A stretch of DNA of 64,000 nucleotides, taken from positions 75,923,999 to 75,987,998 of the forward strand of contig NC_086382.1 of the NCBI RefSeq assembly GCF_036588685.1, in the 5' to 3' direction. Position 1 is the first letter of the stretch. Each line of letters opens with the position of its first letter. This DNA is from Mytilus trossulus (Eukaryota; Mollusca; Bivalvia; Mytilida; Mytilidae). Below the pieces are notes generated by a model. It searched no databases and was not told where the DNA came from. It saw nothing but the letters and a program-made list of their open reading frames with translations. This document shows, one piece after another, positions 22,999-33,501 of the stretch. A program made the translations under genes and the position numbers.

Positions 22999-23338
22999 AC
23001 ACCTACTCGCTATTTATTCCATTCCGGATAAGTTCTAAAATTACACAACTTTTTCATCCAGTTGAAGCTATCTGGGACTCTGTTTAAACAATTCACCATA
23101 CACGATACTTTATAATGATGCCTGTATAAACTACCGTAAATATTTCAAACAAAATATTTTTTACTTCAATTTTAATTTCGAAAAAAGTGGATCATACTCT
23201 ATTAAAGTTTCTTGATGATCGCTTTCTAAAGTTTTTTCTCCCTCAGATCTCTAATGAAAAACCTCTATTTTCGGCCGCTGGACCCAAAAAGTTTATATGA
23301 CCGTTTTACCCGGATTGGACTTAATAGCGATAAGGTGT
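22999..23338. mobile_element. 340-bp TIR element (MITE-like)
   Basis: The ends are inverted over about 33 bases with roughly six mismatches: ACACCT..TCGCTATT at 22999 and AATAGCGATAAGGTGT at 23338. AT flanks both sides. The B1 copy of this place reads GATACAATGTAT, which is exactly the empty site expected for an AT duplication. It has no coding capacity. The size, TIRs and empty site identify a non-autonomous DNA transposon that inserted after the block duplication. Confidence 0.85.
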
Positions 23339-23469
23339 ATGTATATTGTTGTTTGCTTTGATCCTTTTTTTTTTTGCAGAATACAAGTGTCTACATGAGC
23401 AATTACCTCATGAATACAGTGAAATGAAAATATGTTTTCATTTGTCATAAAAATATATAAATTAATTAT

Positions 23470-24075
23470 TTTGAAGTGGACAAAACTCTCACAAATAAAG
23501 AAAATTCATGGTCTTATAAACTATCTGAATTAATGAAATATATTGGAATATCCTTTAACAAGCATTGTAATATAAATTTCAAACAGAAACTAGAAGATTT
23601 CTACAAAAATAAAATTATTTTTGAACTTTCTAAGATAAAAGATGGAAACTGTGGTAAACTTTTATTTTTTAGTAAAATTTATACTAAATTTAAACAACAA
23701 GAATATTTAAATTTTAATATTCCTAAATACCTTAGAAAAAAACTCACTAAATTAAGAATAAGTGCACACTCATTAGCAATAGAAACTGGGAGGTATGCAA
23801 GACCAAAAATACCATCTAATGAGAGATTTTGTAAATTTTGCACAGAAAAAATTGAAAATGAGATTCATTTCGTGATTGAATGTCCGCAATATAAAAACAT
23901 TAGATCTAAATATAAAATAAATGATATTAATTCAAATAATTTGGATAAAAATTTTAACAAAATGTTAAATCCTATGTCTGAAAAGGAATTAAAATCTATT
24001 TGTATGTATATTGAAGAAGCTCTTGATTTGAGAGACCACCATACCGTTTCATCAGATAATAATCTTTTACAGTAG
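23470..24075 (+). pseudogene. LINE ORF2 C-terminal fragment with zinc knuckle
   Basis: An open frame of about 200 residues entering from the truncated 5' end. Near its end is CKFCTEKIENEIHFVIEC, the Cys-Cys-His-Cys knuckle typical of the C-terminus of non-LTR retrotransposon reverse transcriptases. The catalytic domain itself is missing. The frame is uninterrupted down to the stop at 24073, so the insertion is fairly young. Confidence 0.85.
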
Positions 24076-24338
24076 TTTGTGCATATACATATATATATAT
24101 ATACATATCTTGTATTGTGTGTTTTAAGTAAATATACGAAAATCTATAATAATACTGAAATATAAGTCTATGGTATCAATATCAGTCTATAATGTATTTG
24201 TATACATAGAATTGGCTCATGACTTGTTACATGAATCTTTATTTTATTTATATGTTGTTTTAATATTATAATTGTCTGTATTTGGATCACGCCTCTATTG
24301 TGCTCTTTCCAATAAAATATTGAATTGAATTGAATTGA
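23470..24338 (+). mobile_element. 5'-truncated non-LTR retrotransposon (LINE)
   Basis: 869 bp flanked by the target duplication AATTAT (23464-23469 and 24339-24344). The B1 block has the uninterrupted empty site. The 3' end has an AATAAA signal followed by a short TTGAA-repeat tail instead of poly(A). The 5' end is open within coding sequence, as expected for truncated reverse transcription. Confidence 0.9.
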
Positions 24339-24560
24339 AATTATACTCACAAGCTATGGGCATTGTTTCTAGGTGTAATAAAAAATCCGTGGAACAGTTT
24401 ATATATATATATCATTTTTAAAAGATGATTTCAGATTGTGAAATGTTAAATTTCACACACGAGTTGTTTGCCTTTGGCTCGCTTATCTCCGTAATGTGTC
24501 TATTTTTAAATCAAATTAATATACGCATAAAAATAGATTTAGATGTACATAGCTTGTTTA

Positions 24561-25010
24561 GGGGTAAATTCAGTAAAAAATCTCCCATTGACTTTAATGC
24601 TAATCTATGTGTGGAAATAAATTTATACCTGATTTACCTTTAGAAATTAAAATCTTTCATATATCATTCATGAAAGTACAAATGTAGCCCTATCTTTTGC
24701 AACAATAAAAACATGGGGTCATGCGGCATTTTTGGGCATTCACATGGCCTTGTTTACAAACAATGTAGATTCGCACTGAATTCCCATACTGACCCCCATC
24801 ACTTTTCAACCCTGAAGGGAAAACAATTAGTACATTCAGCATTTATTTTTTATTTTTTTTTCAACTCTAGTTTTGATCCATCTACCAAAAAATATTTATT
24901 ACAAACATTATCTGCCAATCAGAAGACCATATAACTTCAGTGCTATACAGAAAGCTCTCCCCTAAATGGGCGGTCCCTGATGACGTATATTTATTTACTG
25001 AATTTACCCC
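24561..25010. mobile_element. 450-bp TIR element, possibly PIF/Harbinger-type MITE
   Basis: Perfect terminal inverted repeats GGGGTAAATTCAGTAAA (24561-24577) and its complement at 24994-25010. TTTA flanks both sides (24557-24560 and 25011-25014). The B1 block reads CTTGTTTAGGATCAG at this place, the empty site. A TTA-containing target and GG-starting TIRs fit PIF/Harbinger, but other TIR superfamilies are possible. No transposase is encoded. Confidence 0.88.
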
Positions 25011-25014
25011 TTTA

Positions 25015-25589
25015 TGATCAGTGTATGTACATCGAATGAAGATCTGATGAAATATATTGTAATCTAACTTCGATTTGAAGAGAAGTTTAAGTGAGAATAG
25101 TTTAAATCGAAGCTATTGATGTTTTAATATTTTCTTACTAAAAACGACCAAAACCTCGAAATGACAACCAAATCGTCGATTAGGACCTCAATTAGGACGC
25201 CCATTCAATATTCTCGGGAGGGGTGGGCTGGGTATTGTTAACATCAATAACTTTGTCTGTTTGGAAGTCAAAATAGTTAACTTTATTTACACAAGACATT
25301 ATTATTCAGCAACACAATGCAGGATACAAATGTGCATAACATTTATATCAAGTGGTTGTCCCCTTTATAAAGTGAAGACATACATTATAATAACAAACGT
25401 TATAATTTCAGGTCTTTCCTTTCTCAGTAGCAGCACAATCTGTCAACTAATATGGCGATATCTCAAGTGAAAAAGTACGTGTGTCTGACATGTTCACATT
25501 ATTAAAGCGTCATAACCAAGGCTTTACTTTTGACGCAAAACATGCTACAGTACGGCAATCAGAAAGGACGGCAGAGATGGTCAAAACAG
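25015..25589. other. B-type upstream block, copy 2 (continuation)
   Basis: Resumes homology with 12127-13180 but lacks the R3 insertion found there. No gene is seen. The short reading frame at 25261-25470 has no family resemblance. Confidence 0.5.
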
Positions 25590-25618
25590 TTATCAAAGGT
25601 ACCAGGATTATAATTTAG

Positions 25619-25657
25619 TACACTAGACGCGCGTTTCGTCTTCACCAGACTCATCAG
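25619..25657 (-). ncRNA. Hammerhead ribozyme motif HHR4 (intact core)
   Basis: On the minus strand: CTGATGA (25657-25651), stem II GTCT/AGAC with loop GGTGA, GAAA, stem III CGC/GTG (one G-T wobble) closed by A-T, and triplet GTA ending at 25619. All core bases are present. Confidence 0.72.
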
Positions 25658-25962
25658 TGACGCTTATATAAAACAAAAGTTATAAAGCCACAAAGTTGAA
25701 GAGCATTGAGGATCCCAAATTCCGAACAGTTTTGCCAAATACGGCTAAGATTATCTATGCCTGGGATAAGAAAATCCTTAGTTTTTTCGAAAAATTAGAA
25801 AAAACAGGGATTTTATAAGAATGACCACATAATTGTTATTTATGTCAACACCGAAGTACTGACTACTGGGGTGGTGATACTCTCTGGAACGAAACGTCCA
25901 TCAGCAGTGGCATCGACCCAGTGGTGTAAATAGTTATCAAAGGTACTAGGATTATAATTTAG

Positions 25963-26001
25963 TACGTCATACGCGCGTTTCGTCCATATAAGACTCATCA
26001 G
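25963..26001 (-). ncRNA. Hammerhead ribozyme motif HHR5 (intact core, weak stems)
   Basis: On the minus strand: CTGATGA (26001-25995), stem II GTCT/GGAC with one wobble, GAAA, then CGCGCGTATGACGTA. Stem III is shorter than in HHR1 because the third pair is a mismatch. Confidence 0.65.
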
Positions 26002-26045
26002 TGACGCTCACTTTAAAATAGTTATAAGGCTAAACAAGTGCAAAG

Positions 26046-26771
26046 TTGTGAACATCATGAATGCCTGTTACTCAACAACAAACAATGTTTTTCTACTCTA
26101 AGATCTAAAGATGCGTAGGATAATTTACTATGGTCTCCTTTCAGCTATTGTTACATTCTATTAGTATCTAGGTGTATCTTCAACTCAGGAGTCAGAACCT
26201 TGGGAATGACATGAATTAAAATAAACTTAGTGATCAAATATCTCTTCAACTGTTTTGGTACTTATACATCCATGGCTTTCAAATATTCAGCTTTAAGTGG
26301 TCCAGATAAAGTTAATCCAGAAAAAACACTTCGAAGGCATGCCATTTACAAAGTGTTGTTTTCTTTTTTCCAATTGATCTCTCTGCTTGAGACGCATATA
26401 TAGTAGAAGAACCTTACTTTGAATTTGATTTCTTCAAATGAATTGATTTAAACTTAATTATAATCGAATTTCCTGATGATCATATAAAACACATTTAAAA
26501 CTAAGGTTCATACTACCTCACTTCTTAGTTGACCTTAAATGATTTTTCTTATCCTTTTAGACGCTTTTTTTTAGTCTTATCAAGCCTAACGTATTTTTAT
26601 AATTGTAGCTTTTAAATGTTTACGACTGAGCGTCCCTGATGAATGTATATCAACGCATAGAATTGAAAAAAGTTATTTTGTTTTTCATCACAAATACTTT
26701 TCTTTATCTCCAGATAACTTAATTGTATCCTCTGGTAGTTTTAAACCATCAATGACATTGGTTCTCGAAAC
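26046..26771. other. Distal end of the duplicated B block
   Basis: Matches 13190-14061. The homology ends at GTTCTCGAAACT (about 26772), which is the far edge of the tandem duplication. No gene is seen. Confidence 0.6.
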
Positions 26772-27057
26772 TTTTTTAATAAGATTCTAAATTTGATATC
26801 GCTTTTCGTGTGGCTTGGTCGAAAATCAGCACCATTGCATTACTCTGTCAACTACATGTAACAGATTATTCAAAATGTACAATAATATACCAGGGAAAGG
26901 AAGCATCATTACACTTTTTATTTTCTTAACATCATAATTGAAGAAGCAAAAAATAAAATGTCTTTGTTATGCATGAAATTAAACATATGAACTATTGCAT
27001 CTATAAATATAACAGAGAAAAAGATTTCCCTAAATCTCAGGTATTCTTACAAATACA
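26772..27057. other. Unique AT-rich spacer
   Basis: First sequence beyond the duplicated blocks. I see no gene, strong repeat or RNA motif in it. Confidence 0.4.
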
Positions 27058-27061
27058 GAGG

Positions 27062-27283
27062 ACCTCGGTAGCCGATTGGTCTTAGAAGTCCAATTACTGT
27101 AATACTAGCATGTCTCCACTGATGCTGTGAGTTCGAATATCGGAGACTAGGATTGTCAGTTTACCTACGGTCGATGGTTCTCTCCGGGCACTCATCCACC
27201 AAAAAAAAACGTACCGCTACGATAAGCACAACAGTGCTGAACGCAGCGTTAATTACCTATCAATCACGCAGTGTATCAAATTA
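27062..27283 (+). repeat. tRNA-derived SINE
   Basis: An RNA polymerase III box A-like word TAGCCGATTGGT (27069) and a box B-like word GAGTTCGAAT (27129) are spaced about 60 bases apart, as in a tRNA head. CTCCGGGCACTC and GAACGCAGCGTTAATTACC follow. The central CTCCGGGCACTC resembles the conserved domain of widespread invertebrate SINEs (the Meta-domain type). That assignment is from memory of the family and needs a search. It lies just 3' of the M20 gene. Confidence 0.65.
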
Positions 27284-27750
27284 TTTTGGTCTTGGATAAG
27301 TTACCTCTTTTTAAAGGTCAGATTTTATAATAAAGAAATCTTTTCTCTAAACTACGTAGCCACATATATTATGAAACAAAATGTTTCCCCATTAAAGAAA
27401 AGAGGGTTATTTTTTTGGAAAATGTGGAGGTAACTCTATCTTCTGTACACACATATTCCTATTTACTTTCTAGATATCCATATTATCAAAAAATGATAGG
27501 CTTATTGTCACTAAGTAATGTAAAAGCGTTAAAAAATCTATCACTGTTTATTAGAAACTGAAGAATAATTTGTAAATTTATTGTTTATAAATGTATTTTT
27601 TATGTTTTTTTCCCTTGTTATATTCACCATTGTTTTGTTTTGTTTTTGTATATTAATATTTTGTTCCTCTTGTTACACGTATGTATTGCGTCTTAGTGAT
27701 CAAATAAAGTTGTAGTCGTTACAAAAGGAATGTTTTTGTAATAGCTGATT
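27284..27750. other. 3' flank of the M20 gene
   Basis: Probably includes the 3' UTR of the minus-strand M20 gene. TTTATT words at about 27579 are candidate complements of AATAAA. The plus-strand AATAAA at about 27706 could end an unknown plus-strand transcript. No coding sequence is seen. Confidence 0.35.
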
Positions 27751-30700
27751 TCATTGTGAATTTTGTTTGAATACTGCAAATTCATCCCTTATTTCTTTCA
27801 AAAGATTGTCATCTGTTAAAATATCAAGACAGGTAAGTGCCATAGCTTTAGCTTGATTCAGAGTATGCAACTGAGCTTTTGGATCTCCTGGAAAATAAAA
27901 CATTTTATGATTATAAAAGCATCCAGGTCAACAAAATGAACAAATAGCGTCCGTTTTAACATTGCAATACAAGTGGAAGGTTTGGCATGCCAAATACCAG
28001 GTTTCACCCACCATTTGTTTTATTAAAATGTCCTGTACAAAGTCAGGAAATGGCCATTGTTATATTGTACTAGCAGTTCGTTTCTGTGTGTGTTACATTT
28101 TAATGTTGTGTTTCTGTTGTGTCGTAGTTCTCTTCTTATATTTGATGTGTTTTCCTCAGTTTTAGTTTGTAACCCGGATTTGTTTTTTTTCTCAATCGAT
28201 TTATGAATTTCGAACAGCGGTATACTACTGTTGTCGTAATTTATTAAACATCCATTAAAACATGGTTTTTGATTAACTTCCCTATGAAAAAAATGGAAAA
28301 AACATTGATGACACTATTTGATAGTTAATATTTTAGAAACTAAAACTCAACTGTTCAAAGAAATATTCTTATATAAAAACGTGTTTTTTTTTCTAAATAT
28401 CAAATGATGTTGCCTGCCTTGTTGCATGACTCTTTTATGATAAATATACAGTAGTGAGTACATTTCGTAATCAAAAAGTTCTTTTCGAGTCGATGGAACT
28501 AACTTGAAATTGATGTTAAATGTTTGATTCGTATATCTCTAGAACTTTCCATAATTAACTGTAACAGTCCTTATTGGGATCAAGGATTTCGGTAAACGGG
28601 TACGCATCAAGCCTGTCATATAATTCTTCATTTTATATAATTGAGACACCATCTTCATTATCGAACTGTGCATCTGGTGCAGTACAATAGGTGCTGTTAA
28701 TGGTATTTCTTCATATAAAACAAAGTGCTATTATATTTTTGTATATAATGTTGTTTTGATGGGTCTTTGCTTATTTTAGTCATCAATTATAACTCATAAT
28801 ACTACAGAAACAGGTCCTCAATAAGTGGTGCACAGTTAGTCCCAATTGGAATTCCGATAACTTCACGATATACGGGACCTCCAAAGCGAACAAAAATGTT
28901 ATCTAGTGACAATGCAAGAATTCAAGAATTCAAGGGCAGTTATGGTATCAAATGGTGTCCAATTGACATAGTTCTTTTGTTTGTTGTTCCTTAAAAAATG
29001 ACCCAAGAGAGTTTGAACTTATATATTCGCATTCTGACTTTTAAAATGCCTATTTAATTAGGTGTGTAAATTTTTTCTCAAGAATATGAAGCAAAGTGGT
29101 ATATAGGGTAGAACACGATACCATACATGCCGCAGTGGCAAAATCTTTGGTACGATATATAGGGTAGAAAATGATACCATACCTGCCGCAGTGGTAAAAT
29201 CTTTGGTATGATTGCCATAAATCGTGTCAATGTTGTACACTGGATGAATACTTGGAACAATTTGTGAAACATTTCCCATGTCCGTTGAAGCTCCGCCTCC
29301 GCTTTCATTGGCGTCAAATTTTACACCAAGAGATTCTGCATTACTCCTGAAGGCGTTTGCCATTTGATTATTTATTACCATATTCAAATAAGGCTTGCTA
29401 GAAAAATCGTATGACACCTATAATCAGATATAGAATTTATTGTGTAAATTACTTTAATAGGAATGAAAAATACTAACACAACATCGTAGAACGAATAATA
29501 ATAATAATAAAAAAACTACAAACATTTACAATACATAGCTAATTAACAAGAAATGTTCAAGACAAAATATGCAATGAAATACAGTTTTCCCCGGAAAATC
29601 TGCTCTACATTCATAAATCATGGTCTATGAAATAAACTTTATAAAAATGTAAAACAAATTTTGTTTTTGTCTTTTGTTTGTTTTGTTAGTGGGAGCGTTT
29701 TCTGGATCTTATGGATTTAGAAAAATCTAAAACGTTTTCTTTGTTATCATCCAGATAAGCACATATCTGACCAATTTTATTTTATACGATTTCTTTTACA
29801 GTTTATTTCAAACGCAGATTAGATGCATTAAAATGTCATCACTTATCAAACTTTTTGGATGCTCCTAGTGTTTGTTTTTTATAACGTTGAATGTCTACAT
29901 AGTCAATTTCTTCACAAAAAGATTTAAAAAAATGATAATCTGATATTTAGCAATTAATTTGATACCGCAACCGACTTTAATCGATGTACGAATGCTAAAA
30001 ATTAATGTCAAAATGTTTGCCCATTGATAACAAACCTGTCCATACGGTCTCTATAGTACATATAATTAAATACAGACTACACTCTAAACAGCGGGTTGTA
30101 TATTTAAGGACCAGAACAGCCAATCTAATGTGACTTTAAGTTATTGAAATGTAATTTTGATCATTCCGACCAGTTGCTATCACTGATAATCTATACATGA
30201 CATCATTTGTTAGTTTCATTGTTAGTACATGTTAAATATTAGACCATATCAACTAATTGTTATTTAAAATAATTTGTTAATCGGACTACAAGAACTTGTC
30301 TTATTATACCTGACACCCAGTGCCTATTGCTGCTGAGTCAAAACAGCCCCTCATTTTGTCTTTTAGTTGATCTAGTTCTTGTTTGTTTGGTGCTCTGTAG
30401 GAATATTCAAGTTCAGTTAATTCTGGTATGATATTTGACTTAATTCCACCATTTTTTATTATACCTACAAAAAAGTTAATGTTTTCTGCTAGTATCAATA
30501 TAATTCATAAAAAAAGATCAAAGAAATTACAAAAACAAACGTGTTCAACAGACACCCGTCAATACCCTGTTGTAGTCATTTGAATTGAATGAAATAATAG
30601 ATTCCCCGTGTTTACATATTTCATTCTTTTCTATACCTAAATATGGAAATTCTTTTTGAAAATTATTTTTGCTAGAACATTATATTTACAGGTAAGATAA

Positions 30701-33501
30701 AGATAATCGTTGCAAAAAAAAATTGGAAATATTCTATGGTATCTGTTAATGTGTAAAAGTTACATCTGTGTTATTTCAATGAATCGCCCAGTCAGCTGCA
30801 TTAATTGTGACTGTTTATTTAACGCATCATGTAAATGTAGCGGAATTTGATGAGACTGTTATTAAAGTGAGAGGGTTAGCGCTATAGAACCAGGTTTAAT
30901 CCACCATTTTCTACATTTGAAAATGCCTGTACCAAGTCAGGAATATGACAGTTCTTGTCCATTCGTTTTTGATGCGTTTTGTTTTATGATTTTGCCATGT
31001 GATTATGGACTTTCCAAATTGATTTTCCTCTGAGTTCAGTATTTTTGTGATTTTACTTTTTTTTAGAACATTTATTTAGCATACTGTAAAATGTGTGAAA
31101 TATGCATACCATAAAATACGACAAGAGAAACATCGCCATCTTAAAAATGTCAAATTTTATCGTCCTATTTATCGAATATTATAGCTTAAATTTGACAATT
31201 TTGTACCAGTTTTTTCTTACGATAGTTACAACTTTAAATGTATTTAATATGTTTTCTTTCGCTTGCTGGGAAGTCTATCGGTCACCAGTACTGATCCGCA
31301 ACATAGTATTGTACTTTTGTACGTTTTGAATACATGTTTGAAATATTTTTGCATTTTCGATTGACTTCTGAATTTTACTGGCGATATGTTCAAAACGGTT
31401 TTTCAGGATTTAGCCAATCGATCAACATTTCTGTATAAACTGATATGACATGTTATTTTAAGGAAAATATCTTATGATTCAATTTATTGTCTTACCATGA
31501 ACTCTCCATGTAGGTTTCCTCTGTTGCCTTAGGCAGGATACCGTCTGGTAGCATAGTACCGCCGCATCAAGGGCGTTAACTCCATTCCATGGGCAGACTG
31601 CGGCGTGCGCAGAATTCCCAATGTATTTAATAGTAACCCTGTTAAATAAACTCTGCTAAGAAAAGCCATTTTGAAATATATCTTTGCACTTTATAAATGG
31701 TCAGTTTGAGTATGGGAATGTATTCGATTAACAAACATCAAGTTAAAGAAACCATATTTTACCAAAAAATATGTAATTATGAAATAGTAAGTTTCATTAT
31801 GAAGCTAGCTTTCAGTAAGTTCTGCAAGTTCGTTATTTCTGCTGTATTTTTTTTTATTTTTCATATTTTCTTATTTTGTATCCATGCCTTAATTGTCTCA
31901 TTGGCAATCATACCACATCTTCTTTTTTATACTTAATACGATACTATAGAGATATTATATGGTATTTTTCTTAAATTGTGAAATACTAATCGATCAATAT
32001 CAATAGTAATAAGAATATTACCTATCAATCGCTGTTGAGGAACCACGAGAGCTAGTTTCTGGAGAAGGATGTACCATCATAGCTATATCAATATTATCAA
32101 ACACACCAGCATTGATCATGTCAATTTTTCCTCCCCCTCCTTCCTCTGCAGGGGTACCTAAAACAGTTATCTGAAAATAAAAAAAAACAAAACACGTTTT
32201 ATCATTGTTCATTTGTTGACATGTTGATCATACGTTTTTTGATTGAGTTAAGTCTGCCAATTGATATTTTATCGTATGTTTTTCTATGTTGTCATGTTCT
32301 GCTATTGTTTTAGAAAAAGGGAGAAGGTTTGGATCCATTAAAACGTTTAATCCCGCTGCAAATGTTTGCACCTGTCCTAAGTCAGGAATCTGATGTACAG
32401 TAGTTGTCGTTTGTTTATGTAATATATACGTGTTTCTCGTTTCTTGTTTTGTTTATATAGATTAGACCGTTGTTTTTCCCGTTTGAATGGTTTTACACTA
32501 GTAATTTTAGGGCCCATTATAGCTTGTTGTTCGGTGTGAGCCAAGGCTCCGTGTTGAAGGCCGTACTTTAACCTATAATGGTTTACTATTTAAATTGTTA
32601 TTTGGATGGAGAGTTGTCTCATTGGCACTCACATCACATCTTCCTATATCTATTAACGGCTGCAATTTGTCTCGTTCAAATGAGCAGTCAAAATCCATTA
32701 CACAGAATTGAGTGCGATAACCACTATACTACAGGCTCCTGACTTGGGACATGCAGATAAAGAATGAGGCCGGTATAAACATGTTTGATGGCTCCTACCC
32801 TCCTATCCTAACAACAAACTATGAAAATCAGTTGAAAAAGGCTCATCAGATCATTAAAAAGAAAAAAGAAAACATCTTGGAAAAACTCCACAACAAAAAG
32901 ACTTAAAGACAAAACTGAGAGTATTCGCACTTACTGGCTAGTTCAAAGCAAATAACCACTTATAACAAAATCGTGTTTATAAGACTTAGACATTTCGAAA
33001 TATTGTAGATTTATGTCACTGCTGATACAAAGATGCCTAAATCATATCCATATACAATCACAGGATATGCATGGCAGCAGACTATTTTCCTTATTTTCTA
33101 GCTTTACGTTAACCTACAAGTAACATTTTGCTTACCCTGCCAAATGGTTTTTCCATTTTCCCCAATGCTGCTTTTATTCCAAGACCAGCAGCAACACCAG
33201 CTTCGGCAATCAAATTATGTCCGCATGCATGTCCGATTTCCGGTAACGCATCGTACTCACAAATTACAGCAATATTGGGTCCCGTTTTGGCTGTGCCTAC
33301 CTCAGCTTTAAATCCAGTCTCTGAAATGAATTTCTTGGTAACGTTGAAACCCTTACATTCAAGAAAATTGGTTAGTATTTCGTGCGCATAATATTCCATA
33401 AAGCAAAGTTCCGGATTTCGCCATATATCTTTACTCAATTCTTCCAGTTCTTCTGATGCCTCGTCGATTGCTTGAATTATGGACTGTTTTAATAAATCCA
33501 T
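27751..33501 (-). CDS. PM20D2: PM20D2-like M20 family dipeptidase, six exons
   Basis: Six exons (33501-33136, 32170-32022, 31638-31496, 30464-30310, 29417-29183, 27887-27751) join with GT-AG introns and consistent phases into 1185 bases, 394 residues plus TGA. This is close to the usual family length of about 400. Exon 1 gives MDLLKQSI through [15 protein letters not shown] (metal-ligand Cys/His). Exon 2 has [11 protein letters not shown] (catalytic and metal Glu) and MMVHPSPE. Exon 3 has [19 protein letters not shown], from the lid/dimerisation domain, and exon 4 [15 protein letters not shown]. Exon 5 ends [12 protein letters not shown] (last His ligand), and exon 6 closes the domain. All expected active-site residues are present. 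In animals this cytosolic family hydrolyses unusual dipeptides such as beta-alanyl-lysine. Exact specificity is inference, and bacterial-type M20D amidohydrolases are related. A family R1 repeat sits in intron 1. Decayed copies of exons 2-4 lie upstream. Confidence 0.92.
27975..28240 (+). repeat. Dispersed repeat (R5/R6 type) in intron 5
   Basis: Contains GTGGAAGGTTTGGCATGCCA, CCTGTACAAAGTCAGGAAAT and, in reverse, the CGAACAGCGGTATACTACTG word of the repeats near 36.4, 38.0 and 58.5 kb. It lies within the last intron of the M20 gene. The reading frame it contains (27962-28165) has no family resemblance. Confidence 0.5.
29103..29214 (-). repeat. 56-bp tandem duplication of the exon 5 donor region
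   Basis: Two direct copies (29103-29158 and 29159-29214) both contain ATAGGGTAGAA and CCGCAGTGG words. The second holds the real exon 5 end (AG/GTATGG on the minus strand). The first has AT/GTATGG, so the donor GT survives with a weaker exon side. Confidence 0.85.
32228..32651 (+). repeat. Family R1 copy inside intron 1 of the M20 gene
   Basis: Near-identical to 5730-6171 and 53763-54201 (CATACGTTTTTTGATTGAGT at the start, CACATCTTCCTATATC at the end). It lies in the 965-bp first intron in antisense orientation to the gene. Confidence 0.8.

Larger units (their letters stand above)
25590..26045 (-). mobile_element. Retrozyme-like ribozyme repeat, 1.3 units inserted in block B2
   Basis: Inverted relative to the 7-kb array: TTATCAAAGGTACCAGGATT recurs in near-identical form near 25591 and 25933, and two hammerhead motifs lie 344 bp apart on the minus strand. 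The corresponding B1 sequence (13160-13200) runs straight from GGTCTAAACA to TTGTGAAC without it. It therefore inserted as a partial dimer after the block duplication. Confidence 0.8.

Noticed and set aside
26630-26660. CTGATGA at the distal end of block B2 as a hammerhead
   Set aside because: No GAAA at the right spacing and no stem II pairing; probably a very old relative or chance.
27069-27140. Functional tRNA gene
   Set aside because: Box spacing and surrounding sequence do not fold into a standard cloverleaf that I can support; a SINE head fits better.
33128-33391. 87-codon plus-strand frame
   Set aside because: Antisense shadow of dipeptidase exon 1.
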